Assembly (NCBI GenBank): GCA_001695595.3
Contig: MBPM02000005.1
Location: forward strand, 434,001-498,000
Length of the DNA: 64,000 nt
Origin: Plasmopara viticola
Lineage: Eukaryota > Oomycota > Peronosporomycetes > Peronosporales > Peronosporaceae
Direction of reading: 5' to 3'
Both the position numbers and the translations under genes were made by a program. The notes under the pieces are model-generated. The model searched no databases and had not been told where the DNA came from. It was given only the letters and a program-made list of their open reading frames with translations. The first letter of the stretch is position 1. Every line of letters begins with the position of its first letter. Below, piece by piece: positions 10,733 through 23,415 of the stretch.

Positions 10733-13630
10733 CTAATGGCCACCAGCTGAAGTGCGGAAGGACCAGTGATTCGGACGACGGCCATCCATGCGAGCCTTGC
10801 GGTCGGCACGCTGGAGGACCTCTAGCTTCACTTTCCACTCTTGGGATTCGTCCAAGTCGCCAACCGCCAGGTAATGCAAATCCTCGCGATGCCGTGAGTC
10901 GGATGCTAAGATTCTGTCCTCTGGAAACGGCACCATGTAGCCGCTCTGTTCCTTGTTTATGTTCCAGTACGTTGTGTTGCCAAACACCAGGTCATGGAGC
11001 CACGAACCCGAGACATCGCAAATCTCCCGCGCAGGAGCCACAGAAGTGTCTAGAATGACCCCTCGCAGCGAATCTGTGGGTGTCTTGGAGCTCGAAAACA
11101 TGCCGCCCATGCCCGACTTGGCATCCGGGTTCAAACGCAATTCGCACTGCAATCGATTCTTCTTATCTTCAAACACCATAGTGCCCATAATGTCGACCGT
11201 ACGGTCTCCCCACAGCAAACCACCGATCTGCAAGTAAGGCAAGTTGTACTCGATAGTTGTGCCAGGAAGAGTCTCCGTGTCAGGAAAGGTCACACGCACA
11301 GGTCCTTTGTTTGTGTTGAGCATTGCATTCGACTTGACGCTCATGCTGGCGTGCCAGAGCACAAAGCCCGCAATCGAATACTTTTCCCCCGTAAACTGAA
11401 AATTACTTATCGGCGGGTGATGGCTCGTGTGTTCGCAGCTGACGTCCGTACCATCGTTAAGCGTAGCCTGAAACGTCTCGCCCAAGATTGGATTGAAGGG
11501 CTTGAGCTGTCCAATACTATGGTGCAGACCAGCCACCGCAAAGGCCACGACGTACTTGAAGCGTTCTAGCGCCTCGTCTTGTGAATACGCAACGTTCAAG
11601 AACGTCGGGGCATACAGCATCAAGTCGCACACCCGCTCCAAGTTCGTCCGAGGCTCAAAAATACGCACGGGCAGCGACAGGCTCACGGCCGATTTGCCTT
11701 CTAAAATCTTGGCGCCAGCCGATTTAATCACATCTTTTACCACGCCGCCCTGCTTCTTGGCAATGTCTTTATCAATGAGCTTGAGGCCACCACTCGGCAA
11801 CGGCATCATACCGCGCATATATGATTTCGGGTGGAAGATCGCAGACACTTCGCCATCTACCGTGTCGCCTCGACCGCTTCCGTCGCTAGTGTCGTCAAAT
11901 CCATTGCTTCGCGTCTCAAACGCTCCTTCGCCATCTTCGTCAAGATTTCCACCAAACCCGAGCTCGGACCCACACAAGTGGGCTTGGTTCACGTATTCGC
12001 TCAACACTGACACACAATCCAAGCGAGCGAGGAGAAAGCTTTGGCACGTTGTGGGTGCGACCCACCCTTTGATGTTCAAGTCGGTAATGTACGTTGCGAG
12101 GGTAGCCCGGCCCGAATCAACGGGTTCAAGCAACCAGCCACTCAATCCAACATGGGCACGCACTGTGCCCGAGACGACGGGCTTGAGCTCGTTCACCACC
12201 GACTTTTCTAGAACCAACACGACGGATTGACCCATTTCCGCCTCCGACTTGTCATCGCTCACGTCGTGCGACTCGGGCACGGCCGATTCCCGTACATGAC
12301 GAAGAAGAAGTAAATCACGTGGGGCCGTGAACGCACTGTAGTCCACGCAACTCACAAGCCCACCAATGGCGGCTGCGTACACCATGGCCGTGATGAACGC
12401 GTCCCACGACACTGCGCTCGACAAGATGGCAGCACACAACGCACAGGCCGCTGCAGCGACGAGAGGCGCCACGACGGGTTTCGTGCATTGAATCGGCGAA
12501 ACGTTGCCACTGGATAAATGGATCAAACTCGTTGCATCGTCAAACGTCGCGACGGGATTCGAGACGGGAAAGTGGACGTCCCACTCGGCCCGCCGCGCGT
12601 GGTCCGCGAGTAAAATGGCCGTGACTTCTGACGACACCGGGAGCACGACACTGGCGCGCGCATAGACTCTACCGGCACTAACATCGGTGCCAAGACTCCG
12701 TAAAACGCCATTGACGGCCCCAATCGGACGAAACGCCACGCGATGACGGACAAGGGACGAGTGGGTCGCGCTGTGGGTGCAAAGCAGCGCTTCCAGCACG
12801 TTGAGGCCATGCGCCAGGTCGTTTTCCAAAGAGACGGTCGTTGGTAAACGCTGCGTCTTGCTCCGATGCACACGTGGAGCATGCATTTGCAGCGGCGGTG
12901 GCGACGGGCGCGTGGATGGGCCCACGACAGACGGCGCCGACGTCATCCGCGTCGTGCGTTTCGACTGTTCGTGAGCTGGTTCGACGGTACTGGCAATACC
13001 GGCTGAAGACGCCGACTTGAGTGCGACGACGGGACGCGGGTGGAGAGGTCCTAACGACGTCGTACGCTTTGGACACGCCCGATGCTCTTCGTCGTCGGAA
13101 GACGACGGTGCAAGGGGCTGGCCCCCTCGAGTCTGGGATGGGTCGGCCTGCTCCCCTTCATTCGCACGTGCGACGGCGACTTGAAGCACGTCCAACCATT
13201 GCGTCACGACAAACCCTTCCTCTGCTGAGAGGCAGTACATGATGCCCGTGGCTGGATCCGTCAAGTAAATGCGCGGCGAGTTCCACGTCTCGCTCAAGCC
13301 ACCGTCTTGCACGGTACACCCCTCTAATGGAATCACAGCGTTCGGTTTTCGATCTTTGCGCGAAATGTAGTACGATAACGTGCGGCCGTCACAAACAAAC
13401 CAACGGCGTTTCCATCCCTTTAATCGCTGACCTTTCTTCTGTAGAAACCCTTCTTTCATGTACCGTGGGTTGTAGTCAGCCAAGGCCTCGACGGGGACCC
13501 GTTCCGGCCACTATAATATAAGACATGAGAATTCACTTGAGTGTGGATAAGGTAGATTTTAAGAATAATGACGTACGTCGTTGTTCACCAAGTCATTAAA
13601 GCGCTGTTGCGCGTCCTGAAGTGCTTGCAT
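10733..13630 (-). CDS. Oxysterol-binding-protein-related lipid-transfer protein, PH-START-ORD
   Basis: Two exons, 13577-13630 and 10733-13510, are separated by a 66-bp intron (donor GTACGT, acceptor TTATAG); about 943 residues. In order: a PH domain (about 36-135, opening YMKEGFLQKKGQRLKGWKRRWF), a low-complexity linker, a START-like domain (about 245-520, with APRDLLLLRHVR and VRAHVGLSGWLLEP), and a C-terminal OSBP-related domain (about 634-907) with the fingerprint EHTSHHPP near 710. Such proteins exchange sterols or phosphoinositides between membranes, the PH domain giving targeting. Odd: about 45 hydrophobic residues (360-407) that could form a two-helix membrane hairpin interrupt the START-like domain. 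The frame stays open upstream of this ATG to about 13790 (acceptor-like TTCTAG), so a further 5' exon may exist. Confidence 0.88.
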
Positions 13631-13991
13631 GGCGCGATCTCGTCTGCGTTCACGAGCAGCTGCCCTTGCGTCGCTTCGAAAAGACTGGCCGTTCAAGTTC
13701 TTCGTGGTGGGCGCGCCTGAGACGAAGGGAGGTGGGACGCCGATAGTCACGCTCTGAGGGGAACGAGGCAGATCCTGTCTTCGTATTCTAGGCTAGAATA
13801 CTGTGTCTAATCAAACAGTATAGCGTGGGTCATGGTTCTTATATAGAAATAAACCAAAAGTCCCACTGTGCAAACAGATATAAAACAATACAGGGGCCAC
13901 GAAGAGACACGAGCTTCTTACGACCGTATCCGCAGCTTTTTGCCCCTGCTAGACGTGTTGACGCGGTCGAGACAAGTCGAATACACTGATT

Positions 13992-14418
13992 ATGAGCACT
14001 GCCACGTATCAGGTCCATTGCAAACTTTTTGACTCGTTCAATGCTCGAAAGTGCTAACTTTTAGCGAATTGTAGACGCCCGACTCGAAAAAAGAAGAGTT
14101 TCGAAAGTACCTTGAAAACAGTGGCGTGGTGGACGCGCTCACCAAAGTTCTAGTGGGTCTTTATGAAGAGACTGACAAGCCACTGAACGCTGTGGACTAT
14201 GTCAAGCGCTTCATGGGTGCCCCCACGGGCATTGACGTTGACGCGCTGCGGGCTGAGAACGAAGAGCTCAAGAAGAAGAATGCAGAGCTTATCAAGACGA
14301 TTGAGGAGCTCAATAAACGCGTACGTACATCAATGTCATATGCTGCAATGTCGACTTAACTTTTGTATGGTGTATGTGGCCCTAGCTTACGACAGAGGAA
14401 GACGAGGAGGAGTCTTAA
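13992..14418 (+). CDS. MYCBP: c-Myc-binding protein homologue (MYCBP/AMY-1 family)
   Basis: Three exons, 13992-14012, 14075-14320 and 14386-14418, encode 99 residues, near the 103 of the human protein. Introns of 62 and 65 bp end in TTGTAG and CCCTAG, and both are phase 0. The first exon holds only seven codons. The core, SKKEEFRKYLENSGVVDALT then KVLVGLYEETDKPLNAVDYV, matches the family closely. The C-terminal half is a coiled coil (ENEELKKKNAELIKTIEELN) and the last exon is acidic (EEDEEES). Family members are small adaptors found with A-kinase anchoring proteins and in cilia and flagella. The specific role here is unknown. The gene is convergent with its right neighbour, 96 bp between stop codons. 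Confidence 0.9.
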
Positions 14419-14514
14419 CGGCCATAATATCTAACACGTAATGATCAACTCTATCAATTTGCACTATAAATTGCAATGTTTATCCATTAACATCTGTACG
14501 CTATTGTCGAGCAC

Positions 14515-15419
14515 TTACGAGCACTGAGCTAGAAGCTCGGTCACGTTGTTTTGCACCGATTGTTTCTGGCGGTTCAGGTAATTCTTGCGAGCCTCAAGAG
14601 ACGACACTTGTTCGTCCACGTGCTTGTCTTCTCTCTTGATCGTCGCAATGTTCTCGTACGTGTCAGTCTGCAGAAACATCTTGCCAATGCTGCGGTAGGT
14701 TTTTGTCTTTTCAGGCAACTCGGCGACTTCCCGCTCCACAAGCGCCAAGCGCTTCTTTTGTCGACTGTAGGCCGCTAACTTGACCTCAATTTGTTCTAAT
14801 TCGCGCTGGAGTTTCACCATTTGTGGCTGTAATTCTTGCAGCTCCTTCGCGACGTGTACTGGCACTTGTCGACCCCCTCCTTGGGGCGAAGATCCACTCG
14901 TGAGTGCCTCTTCTTGGCAGAGCTGACGCAGCAACTTTTTGATCCCAGGGACCTTCTCTGGATTTGTAGCCGCAGTCTGTGCCGTTCGAAGCGTCTCGAT
15001 CGCCTCGCTCTTGCGACCAAGTTGTTGCTGCGCATTGGCCAAGCGATGGTATCCCTTGGCAAACGTGGGATTTCGTTTCACACACTCTTGAGCGTCCTTC
15101 TCGGCCGATTCCCAATTCCCCACGGCGCCGTGTGCAGCACTTCGGTTCGAGTAATAGACAAAGTTATCGGAATCGAGGCGAATAGCCTGCGACCAATACA
15201 CGTGATTAACATAATTAATGAGGTTGCTTTTCGTGCCCGACGCACCTCTGAGTAACATTCGATGGCTTTGGCAAAGTTCTTGTTGTTAAATTCTTCGTTT
15301 CCAAGCCTATCAGATGAAGCAGGAGGAAGCACGGAACGTCAGTTGATGGAATGAAGAAATGCAAAGGATGCAGTCACGCACGCCTTTTGCGCTTCGGCGT
15401 CGTCGTGCACGGAGCTCAT
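14515..15419 (-). CDS. TPR protein fused to prefoldin subunit 1
   Basis: Three exons on the minus strand (15382-15419, 15246-15306, 14515-15186) give 256 residues. Introns of 75 and 59 bp both start GTGCGT, and the joins read AQKALGNEEFNNKNF and CYSEAIRLDSDNFVYY. Residues about 10-115 are TPR repeats of the Hsp70/Hsp90 co-chaperone type. Residues about 145-254 are a complete prefoldin beta-type subunit resembling PFD1: helix, hairpin containing TKTYRSIGKMF, helix. Prefoldin is a hexameric chaperone that passes unfolded actin and tubulin to the CCT chaperonin. The join suggests a prefoldin subunit with its own Hsp70/Hsp90 docking module. No separate PFD1 gene is visible in the window, which cannot exclude one elsewhere. 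Confidence 0.87.
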
Positions 15420-18400
15420 GGTGATGAATTTCGCGTAATTGGGACTCAAAAATCTTTTTAATTTCATGTTATAAGCTCGTTTTTAAATAAGCCCAGCCAT
15501 TGGACAAGACAGTGCTATAACCGACAATATTCTACGCTATAACTTGGAGTCAATTCGAAGCTGACGCGAGTTGGTTGTCTTACCTGAACTCTCGAAAAGG
15601 TTCAAATTACTTTGACCGACTTTCGCGCGTTCCGTCAAAATGCACAGGGCGTACATTTATAAAGACATGCTTGTTTTCTATAATATTGAGGAGGCGACTG
15701 CATTTGCAGCGTTCTCTGCTACTAAGCAGCTGAAACGCGTCTCGACGTTTGTGCCCTACGAGCAAAGATACTGCTCAGAGATCAGACCGGCAGTAGCACT
15801 GTGTCGGCCTTTGAGAAAAAGAAAGCCAATGCTTCTGCATTAAGGAGAGAGAACTGGCCAGTTCGAGCACGCGAGGTGTTCTTACTTTCTTACCTCAGTG
15901 ACCAGGCAAAAATGTAGAAACTCACTTGTAAGCCAACGTTTACCAAAGTGCTGTGTACATGAAGAAACTATTGAAAGCAGTAGTCTTGTCATCAAGCTAT
16001 AAATTACTCAGCGCTAATGCTGCCTTTCCTCTACAAACATATTCGAGTGGACGGCCGACACCATTAAAGCACCACTCTCTAAACTAAATGACTTAGTTGT
16101 AATGATAAACGAGGCCCGCTGCGCAAACAACCCTTTAGAGTACAGACAGCCACGATAGGTGGCAATTTGAACTGCTCTTAAGGAGAAGTACAACCGTAGG
16201 CAGACTAGCTTCTCCAAAAATAAATAATATCTCGTCTTACGGGACCTTGGGTAGGGGTCCGTGGACCTGCTCGCTTAGATCTAGTCCCAATGATCCTTAG
16301 TGCTGCCGAGCTAAGTAGCACCCTCTGCTTTAGCTACAGTAAGCAATCTATACCTTTTTCCATGAAGACCAACAAGTTAGCGTTTGTACCGCTTAAGCGC
16401 TGTTAATGGTTGCTAACAGAAGTCATTAATGCTCGCCAGTTAGAGCTTAGAGAAAAAAGTCACCATGAAATGCCATGCAAACAGGTCAAACTTGACAGAT
16501 TTAAACTAAGAAATTTCCAGCGATGGGCTGCTAATTGTCAACGCAAGTGTACGAGATAATGAGATCATATTCTGAGTCTTGGCACGTCAGGTTTTATGCG
16601 ACAGCAAGCAATTTCAATCAAAAAGAATTGATGACGCGCTAAGAGAAGAACAACAGAGGCGAGCCAGTCTCGATTCATCCGAATGATGATGCAATTCTAT
16701 ACGTATCTCGGTTTAAAATTGACATAGCTTTGCATTGAGTATTCTGACAGCACAAATCTCGTTTTTAACTAAGACAGGTAAGACTTGATCCTGGGTATGC
16801 TGTGGCTAGAAAGCATGATTACTATAAATTTAGTTGTCTAATCCCGCGCAACAAGGCTTTTTTGTATCATGTTTCCACCCCTGTTGTGCTCACGGCTTTT
16901 TGTAAAAAATTTAGGCTGGTATACGCCCAAATTTTATGGGAATTACCGACGGTACTGCTGTCTCCATAAAGGCAGCCACGATGACATCAGCAAATTACCA
17001 AGATCTACTGACAGCACCGGATGTTAAAAAGTGCTTCAAATCTGGATGACACGTCTTCACAGAAAGGCATCACAAAGCCATCAAAGAAAGGTTACAAAGC
17101 TTCGCAAGCCTACGCGCTGCAATCTGAAAGCGGGAGCATAGAATGTAAGAAGATTGCAGGAATGCTAGACAAATTATTTCCTTGAGTATCTGTGGCTGAC
17201 AAATTTACCGTACCCACTGATTATCATGTCTCGGCAGCTCTTCGATTAGAAACAATCTGAGAAGTGTCAGAGTAACTTAATTTGGAAAGGTCAAAATAAT
17301 TTTTGCGGAGAAAAACAATATCAGAGGTTGTGTATTTAATCAAGAAAAAACTTTTGAGGATTCATAAACATCCTCTGCCTTAAACAAATATAGTTTGTAT
17401 TCATCCTAAAGACAGCGGATGTTTCTACTGGATTCGGGCAATCAAAGGATTTTAATGATCTCAATATAGCATTTTATTAAGTGAATACTCGGATAGAATA
17501 AGCCATTCATTTTTATAAATAATAAAAAAAGCACGAGATCGACCTACGAAGCGCTGTGTCAATAGGCAATGCTCACTGTCACGAGAGAAACATGGGCTAA
17601 TTGTTGCCTTCGTCGCGAAAAAGGCGAAGAATGGCATGGTGCAGCATTTAATATATCAGCACTCGTCAACAACTATTTGCGTTCGATAACAGAATAGAAA
17701 GCGAAAGAAATTCTGTGCTTTCGATAGTTTTTTCAGATCAAAAGTACCTATACAAACGTCTGTTTAAATAGAAATTGATTCACCTAACAATACACGCGGT
17801 ATAGTAAAGTGAATTACGTAGACCGCTCGAATGAAAATTCGGATAGATCCCTCCCAATAGCCACTTACGCTTGCGATATTGTCTGTATTCCACAAGGGCT
17901 ATTAAATGCCTCGGTGTTCCGGTAACACAGCTGTTTCGACCATTGAGGTCTTCAGCCCAGCCATTCTTAGACGACATGTTCACTTATAGCCGCTTAGAAG
18001 GCTGTGAGCGAATGTGCCGTCGATCAGCTTTAAAGGTCCGTTCGGGTCATCCAAGGCAAATTTTGACTGTATGGAAATCAATAAATTGTATATTAGCATT
18101 GACATATGTGTCTTTGCGTTAGGAAATGTTAGACTTTGGGTTCGAGCAGACCCCAAAAAGTGATGGTCATTTCGACTCGCCCTCCGCCATGTTCGTAAGA
18201 AAACGAAGAAGAAGTTAGGTCTTGTCAGCGAATTGCGCGAGTACAGTGCTGACTATGGGTCCTCACACAGTATCTTTATAAAAAATAGATGAGCAGCATA
18301 AAGGTGCTTTGGATGGCATAAAAAGAGTTATTCGGGCATCTGCATTAGCTTTGCTGGACGAGACGAAACCCTTAGCATTGTTTGCGACGCTTCCGACAAT

Positions 18401-19591
18401 GTCATCAGCTGTGAGTTGCGGAAACTTGGATACGGCCGACCATTGTGCTCCATTCCAGGTAGCTCAGAGTTTTCAAACAGATCTACACTTTTCATGACAA
18501 GAAGCTGTTTGTCATCAGGTGAGAGTTGGTAAAATTTTGAGTGAATGATATGACTTTTTTGCGGAATAAACAATCCGTGCATCCTTAAGGATGACTACAT
18601 TTTACATTTTGCCCTTCTTGTGCCAAAGAATGGCAAGGTAGATGCCATTCTTGGTGGAATGATGTTTTGTGTTGTTGACAAGTTTGGCAAGTGGACGAGC
18701 TTCCGAGCAGGGGCAAGATGAATAGCTCTAGAGTCGTACAACTTCGCCAGACATACAAAGCTGACGCCAATTTAAAGCGTCCAATGCGACGTTTCAACTC
18801 AGTCAAAGCAGGTGGCTTATCCCCACACGCACAACAATCGCAGTTGTTTTGCTCTAGATAATATGATCTAAAGTACGAAACACTTTTTTTAGATACAAAA
18901 TGCAATCATTTGAGCCCTGTAAAACGACACTTTTTCCTCAATATCCACCCGATGTTGGTGACCTCACAAGGTAATCCAGTATGTGAGGTCCTATGATATT
19001 CACCAGAGAGTCAATCTTGCGATTTACACGTCGAGAAGCCTGCAGTCTGTCAGAAGTTTTTAGGCCTCAACTTTGTGGTTGGCTTGCTAAAAAATAGACG
19101 CAACTCGGGCATAGTGGAATTCCAGCATGATAGACTTGTTCCAATTAATCTAATCGAAGAAAAACAACACACCTGTTGATTGGTACATTTGTTTGTATTT
19201 TATATCCTTTTAGACACAATAATGACGAATAAGGACTACAATTGACCTCTGCGTTACAGCAAAATCTGATTAAAAAAGAAAAGGATTAGAAGCTCATCTG
19301 CTAATGCTAATAACAATATGGTTATTGAAGATGGTCATTTAACCAGACGGGAAGGAGCGATCGCGTGCTCAAAGACACACTGCGTAGTATGTGCGCTGAA
19401 ATGCCAGGGGTTGTCTTTTATATATTGATAAATTGTCGAATAAACATCACTGGATAACTTTTAAAAGAGTGATCTTAACAATGTTAGACACGATAAGCTC
19501 TGTACTCAATACAAAATAAAACATATTCCACCAGACTTTATACGCTCCTACAAAGACACGGGTTGATACACATCATTAGCGATGTAAATGC

Positions 19592-19613
19592 ACACAACAC
19601 AAATGTGTTGTGT
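19592..19613. repeat. Short perfect palindrome
   Basis: Two 10-bp arms, acacaacaca and tgtgttgtgt, surround a two-base centre. No gene lies nearby and no function is suggested. Confidence 0.5.
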
Positions 19614-21709
19614 CTTTTGATCGTGAGGATTCTGAGTCCTGTATGAGTCTAAAGTTCTTTCGGCACGCACAAGCATTGTCCCTGTGCTCGACCTTATTGT
19701 TTGGATGCGTACGGGTGAACATAAAGCAACCGATAGTACCGCCCCGCCGAATGGGCCATAAGGATGAGATGACAGGTATCAATGAACATGTGTACATTGA
19801 GCTGCCAACCTATCCTTAAAAACACTATAAAGAGTAGCGACTTCCTGACGTAGATGAAACGCCTCGCACTGAGAATCACGGCGGTCGATCCGACTTCAAA
19901 GGCCATAAATATATGGCGAAAAGAGGCCTAATTTTCTCCTCAGGACCTAAAGAGTCGAAATTTGAGACATAGAATCTGTGATCTGACCACCACGACCAAC
20001 CTCGAGGGCAACCTAGGCGCGAACATTTGATCGTGTAAGAGCTGCTGCCATTCATGTAGATGAGACAAGGCCGGATGAGGAGTAGCCGCATCCGGTGTTC
20101 CTTAACTACCTGAACCAACGGCACTTTGATGTGGAATGCATAGTAAATAAAGGCTCTTTTTGAAGTGGCGTGATCGTTCTGCTTCACAGACCTCGTAAGA
20201 TTACTGCTAAAAGGACGTCAAGATTGAAAAAAAGGGTCACGAGCGCTTTGCAAGTAAGCCAACCCCTTCGAATTGCACTTTTAGATATGGTGAAGTGACC
20301 CATATGCTATCAACGCCTAAGCTCCTAGCGCCTGATTTAATACAAAGCCAAAGCCAAGCCGTCAGCTATATATGACCCTTATAGTGAGCGAATTGTACGC
20401 TAAGCTCGTGGATGTACAGCGTACTTTTGAATGTGCTTATGTTTTAAGCTACAGAGCTTTAGAATTTGCACAGAAGCTAAAATATGTTATCTAAATAAAC
20501 AGTGATGTAAACGGTATCAGGAATACCCAATAATATTTCTAAAATGGGTGTAAGCTACCGTTATTTACGATGCCAATCGCGGTACCAGAAGACGCGCATA
20601 TCGGCCGTAAGGTCGCGCTAGAACAAGGGCTCTCTTTTTTATAAAGTTGCTTTCTCACTCGTTGCACAAGGATTGACCTCCAAAACTTTTCGTGACGCGC
20701 GAACAAGAAGAACGTTCTACTTGATATCATTGCTAATATCAGCCGCGTAAATCCAATGCGAAAGATACTACTCTTGCTTTTGGGGCTCTTTGTCCAAGTA
20801 GCAAGAGGACTTCTCGTGGGGTTGCAACTTGCGCCGGAATTAGGCGGTGGGCAAGTCACAAGCACATCGCCCACTGTAGTGATGACTTCTACCATTGAAA
20901 GCACTCGTTGAATGTATTGAGCAGTGTTGCGCTTACCTAAAAATGGTGATATTATTAATAAGGATATCCTATGCTGGCATTTGGCCGAAAAAAATGCCAT
21001 GGCCTTTCATGTCCTAACGATACACTCTGACTAAAGTAAGACACATTTACTATGAAGTTGTTTATCGCTAGATTGAGGCGTTTTTTGCAATCTTCAAAGA
21101 TGAAGAGCCATACAAGTGTTTGCTTATCATTCACATTGCCTATAGATGGAGGTGACGATAAAATAAAACCTTTTAGGGCGCGTTATCACCGTAGTAAAGC
21201 GAAAAGCTCTTTAATGCGTGGTTGACACTTTGCAGGCCTACTAACTCGCCATCCCACGGATTGTTTTCGTAGACGCAGCCTTGAGCACAGATATTCATTA
21301 TATGTAGATCTACCATTTAAAAACGCAATACCCTTTTCAGTAGCTAGCCTTGTCTTAATGAGCCCAGTAATTGCCAGCCCTCTTCGCTATCTGTTTGGCC
21401 GTCGTTATGGTCACACCGCCTTTCCGTATATAAGAGTGACAGATTATAGTCACTCCTTTTCGAGTAAATGCTATTAAAGCATTAGTGCGCGACACTTTGG
21501 GAACCATTACAAAAGGCCCATCGTTTGTGCTTAAAAGCTGGCTTCCTATCGAGTTGGTCGTCAAAGGAATGGTGGCTCCTCCTATATCTCATCATGGTGA
21601 TTGCTGGCTCAACCGACACAATCATTACTGAAGAGCGTACACGAAGTATGTGAGTTTTGCAGAAAGACATCTGTCGCTCATGGGCTTGCAATGTGCATCG
21701 CACGGGCTA

Positions 21710-21824
21710 AGCGAAGTGCAAGTCTTTTGATCGCCAGCAAAGCCCTGCTCAAGATCAGAGCTCGGACTTTGGTCTAATTTGCCAAGATAACATTTGCTGG
21801 TGATCAAAAGACTTGCGCTTCGCT
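21710..21824. mobile_element. MITE-like element with long terminal inverted repeats and TA target duplication
   Basis: The 115-bp element has 32-bp inverted ends (21710-21741 and 21793-21824) that begin AGCGAAG and differ at two positions. It is bordered on both sides by TA (21708-21709 and 21825-21826), as expected of Tc1/mariner-type insertion. The centre of about 50 bp has no coding capacity. A non-autonomous Tc1/mariner MITE is the simplest reading. Confidence 0.6.
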
Positions 21825-23415
21825 TACGTTAAGTAGAGGGTGACAGACACGCATCACACGAATTTTTTTATATGATCGACAAATTTGTCATATGACGACA
21901 GCGTATTTACAGTAGCACGTTGCGTGAATAGGTGGATGCATGTATCAGACCTCAGCAATAAACTAGGTGCGAACGACAAGGTAGTATTTTTTTCAGCACA
22001 AGTCACGTCTGCTAGGTAGAAAATTTTGATCGCAATTGCCACTTGTGCCTTTAATAGGGATTGTGAAGTGGAGTTCACACGATTCTAGCAAAGACCACAC
22101 TTGTCACTAATATTACCAAATTGCGTGACATAAGTTAAGTGATGTTTGAATATCAATCAGAAGGCAGCATGTAGGCCTGAGGAGCTAGCTGTGCACGATC
22201 TATTGACCCAATGCATATTGTTACGAATTGCCGTGCTTAATTAATATCTACTTCTCCAAAAACTTCATCAATAAACTTAATTATGACTCTAAGCAAAAGA
22301 ATCGTTCCAGATTATTTAGTAAGACTAACAGTTACTTCAATATCAAGCAGATAGCGATTTGCAACTTCTTTCAGTCAATTCATGGCTGGAGATTGCCTCC
22401 AAACGTGCTTTAATCGTGTTGTGTTCTTGTGCAATATAATGATGTACTCCACCTAAGGCCGAGCAAGCCTATCAGCTTAAACAGCGCGCTTTGCAAGCTT
22501 TGCCGTATGTGGGTATACTGTTTTATCCTCATAGAGAATCACTCACAAGCAGTAGAAGTCGATTGGCATTGGGTGCTACCAAGCATATCGGGGGTGCCAT
22601 AGCTGTATTCGTCGAGGAAGCGTGAATTCGGGTCTTTGACCCCCGTTCTATGCTAATAATCAAATGTACATACAAATTAGTTGAATCATCAATCCTTCCA
22701 GAATTCTGACCACTACTAGTTCGGTTGCATTTAATAAGATTGCTTTACTAAGCTTATCTAAACGGCACGGATTGGCATATACTATCAATCTTCCGGTGTC
22801 ATTGTCTCACATACAGAACGATTCTTGTGACGTCTAAGTCGATGTGTTCATGCCGAATAATAGAATTCTGCCTTCTCAAAAGGAATTTCTGGAGTTTTTT
22901 CTTCTACTGAGACTATTACGTTGAATCGGGTTGACCTTGATTTGAGGTAGGGCAATCTCCAACTAGTTTCTTGCCGTGTGCACCACACGTAGCTGGCTTG
23001 AAATAAAGCACTGCGTAGGTTTTTCTGCTTTAACAAATAAGGTTTGCCTTGTTCTTAGCTCCAATCGTAACCATTGAGCTGCTGCCTTTACGTGACGGCA
23101 CAATTCTAAGCGGTTGCAAAATGGTCGAACGACACCTTAGAACACCGTAGCGCAAGAAGTTGTGCCACGTCACGAGAAGTTCTCGAAACTCGCAAAAAAA
23201 ATATGCTGTACCATGATATTGATTTGTTTGCCATGGTGCGCTACTAAGTCAACTTATTGCATATTTGCCGTCGACAAACCACTCACGAAGCGGGTGGTCA
23301 AGACCACTGCTCATTTGCAGCATCGAATTGTGCAATTTATCAAGCACACTATTCTGTGCAATTACGTAGAAGTGATTTTGAGGGCATGAATTATCATCCC
23401 GCTTTTCCATTGTAA

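Noticed and set aside
20756..20911. 51-codon ORF with a signal-peptide-like start
   Set aside because: Short, no further features, surrounded by decayed DNA; could arise by chance.
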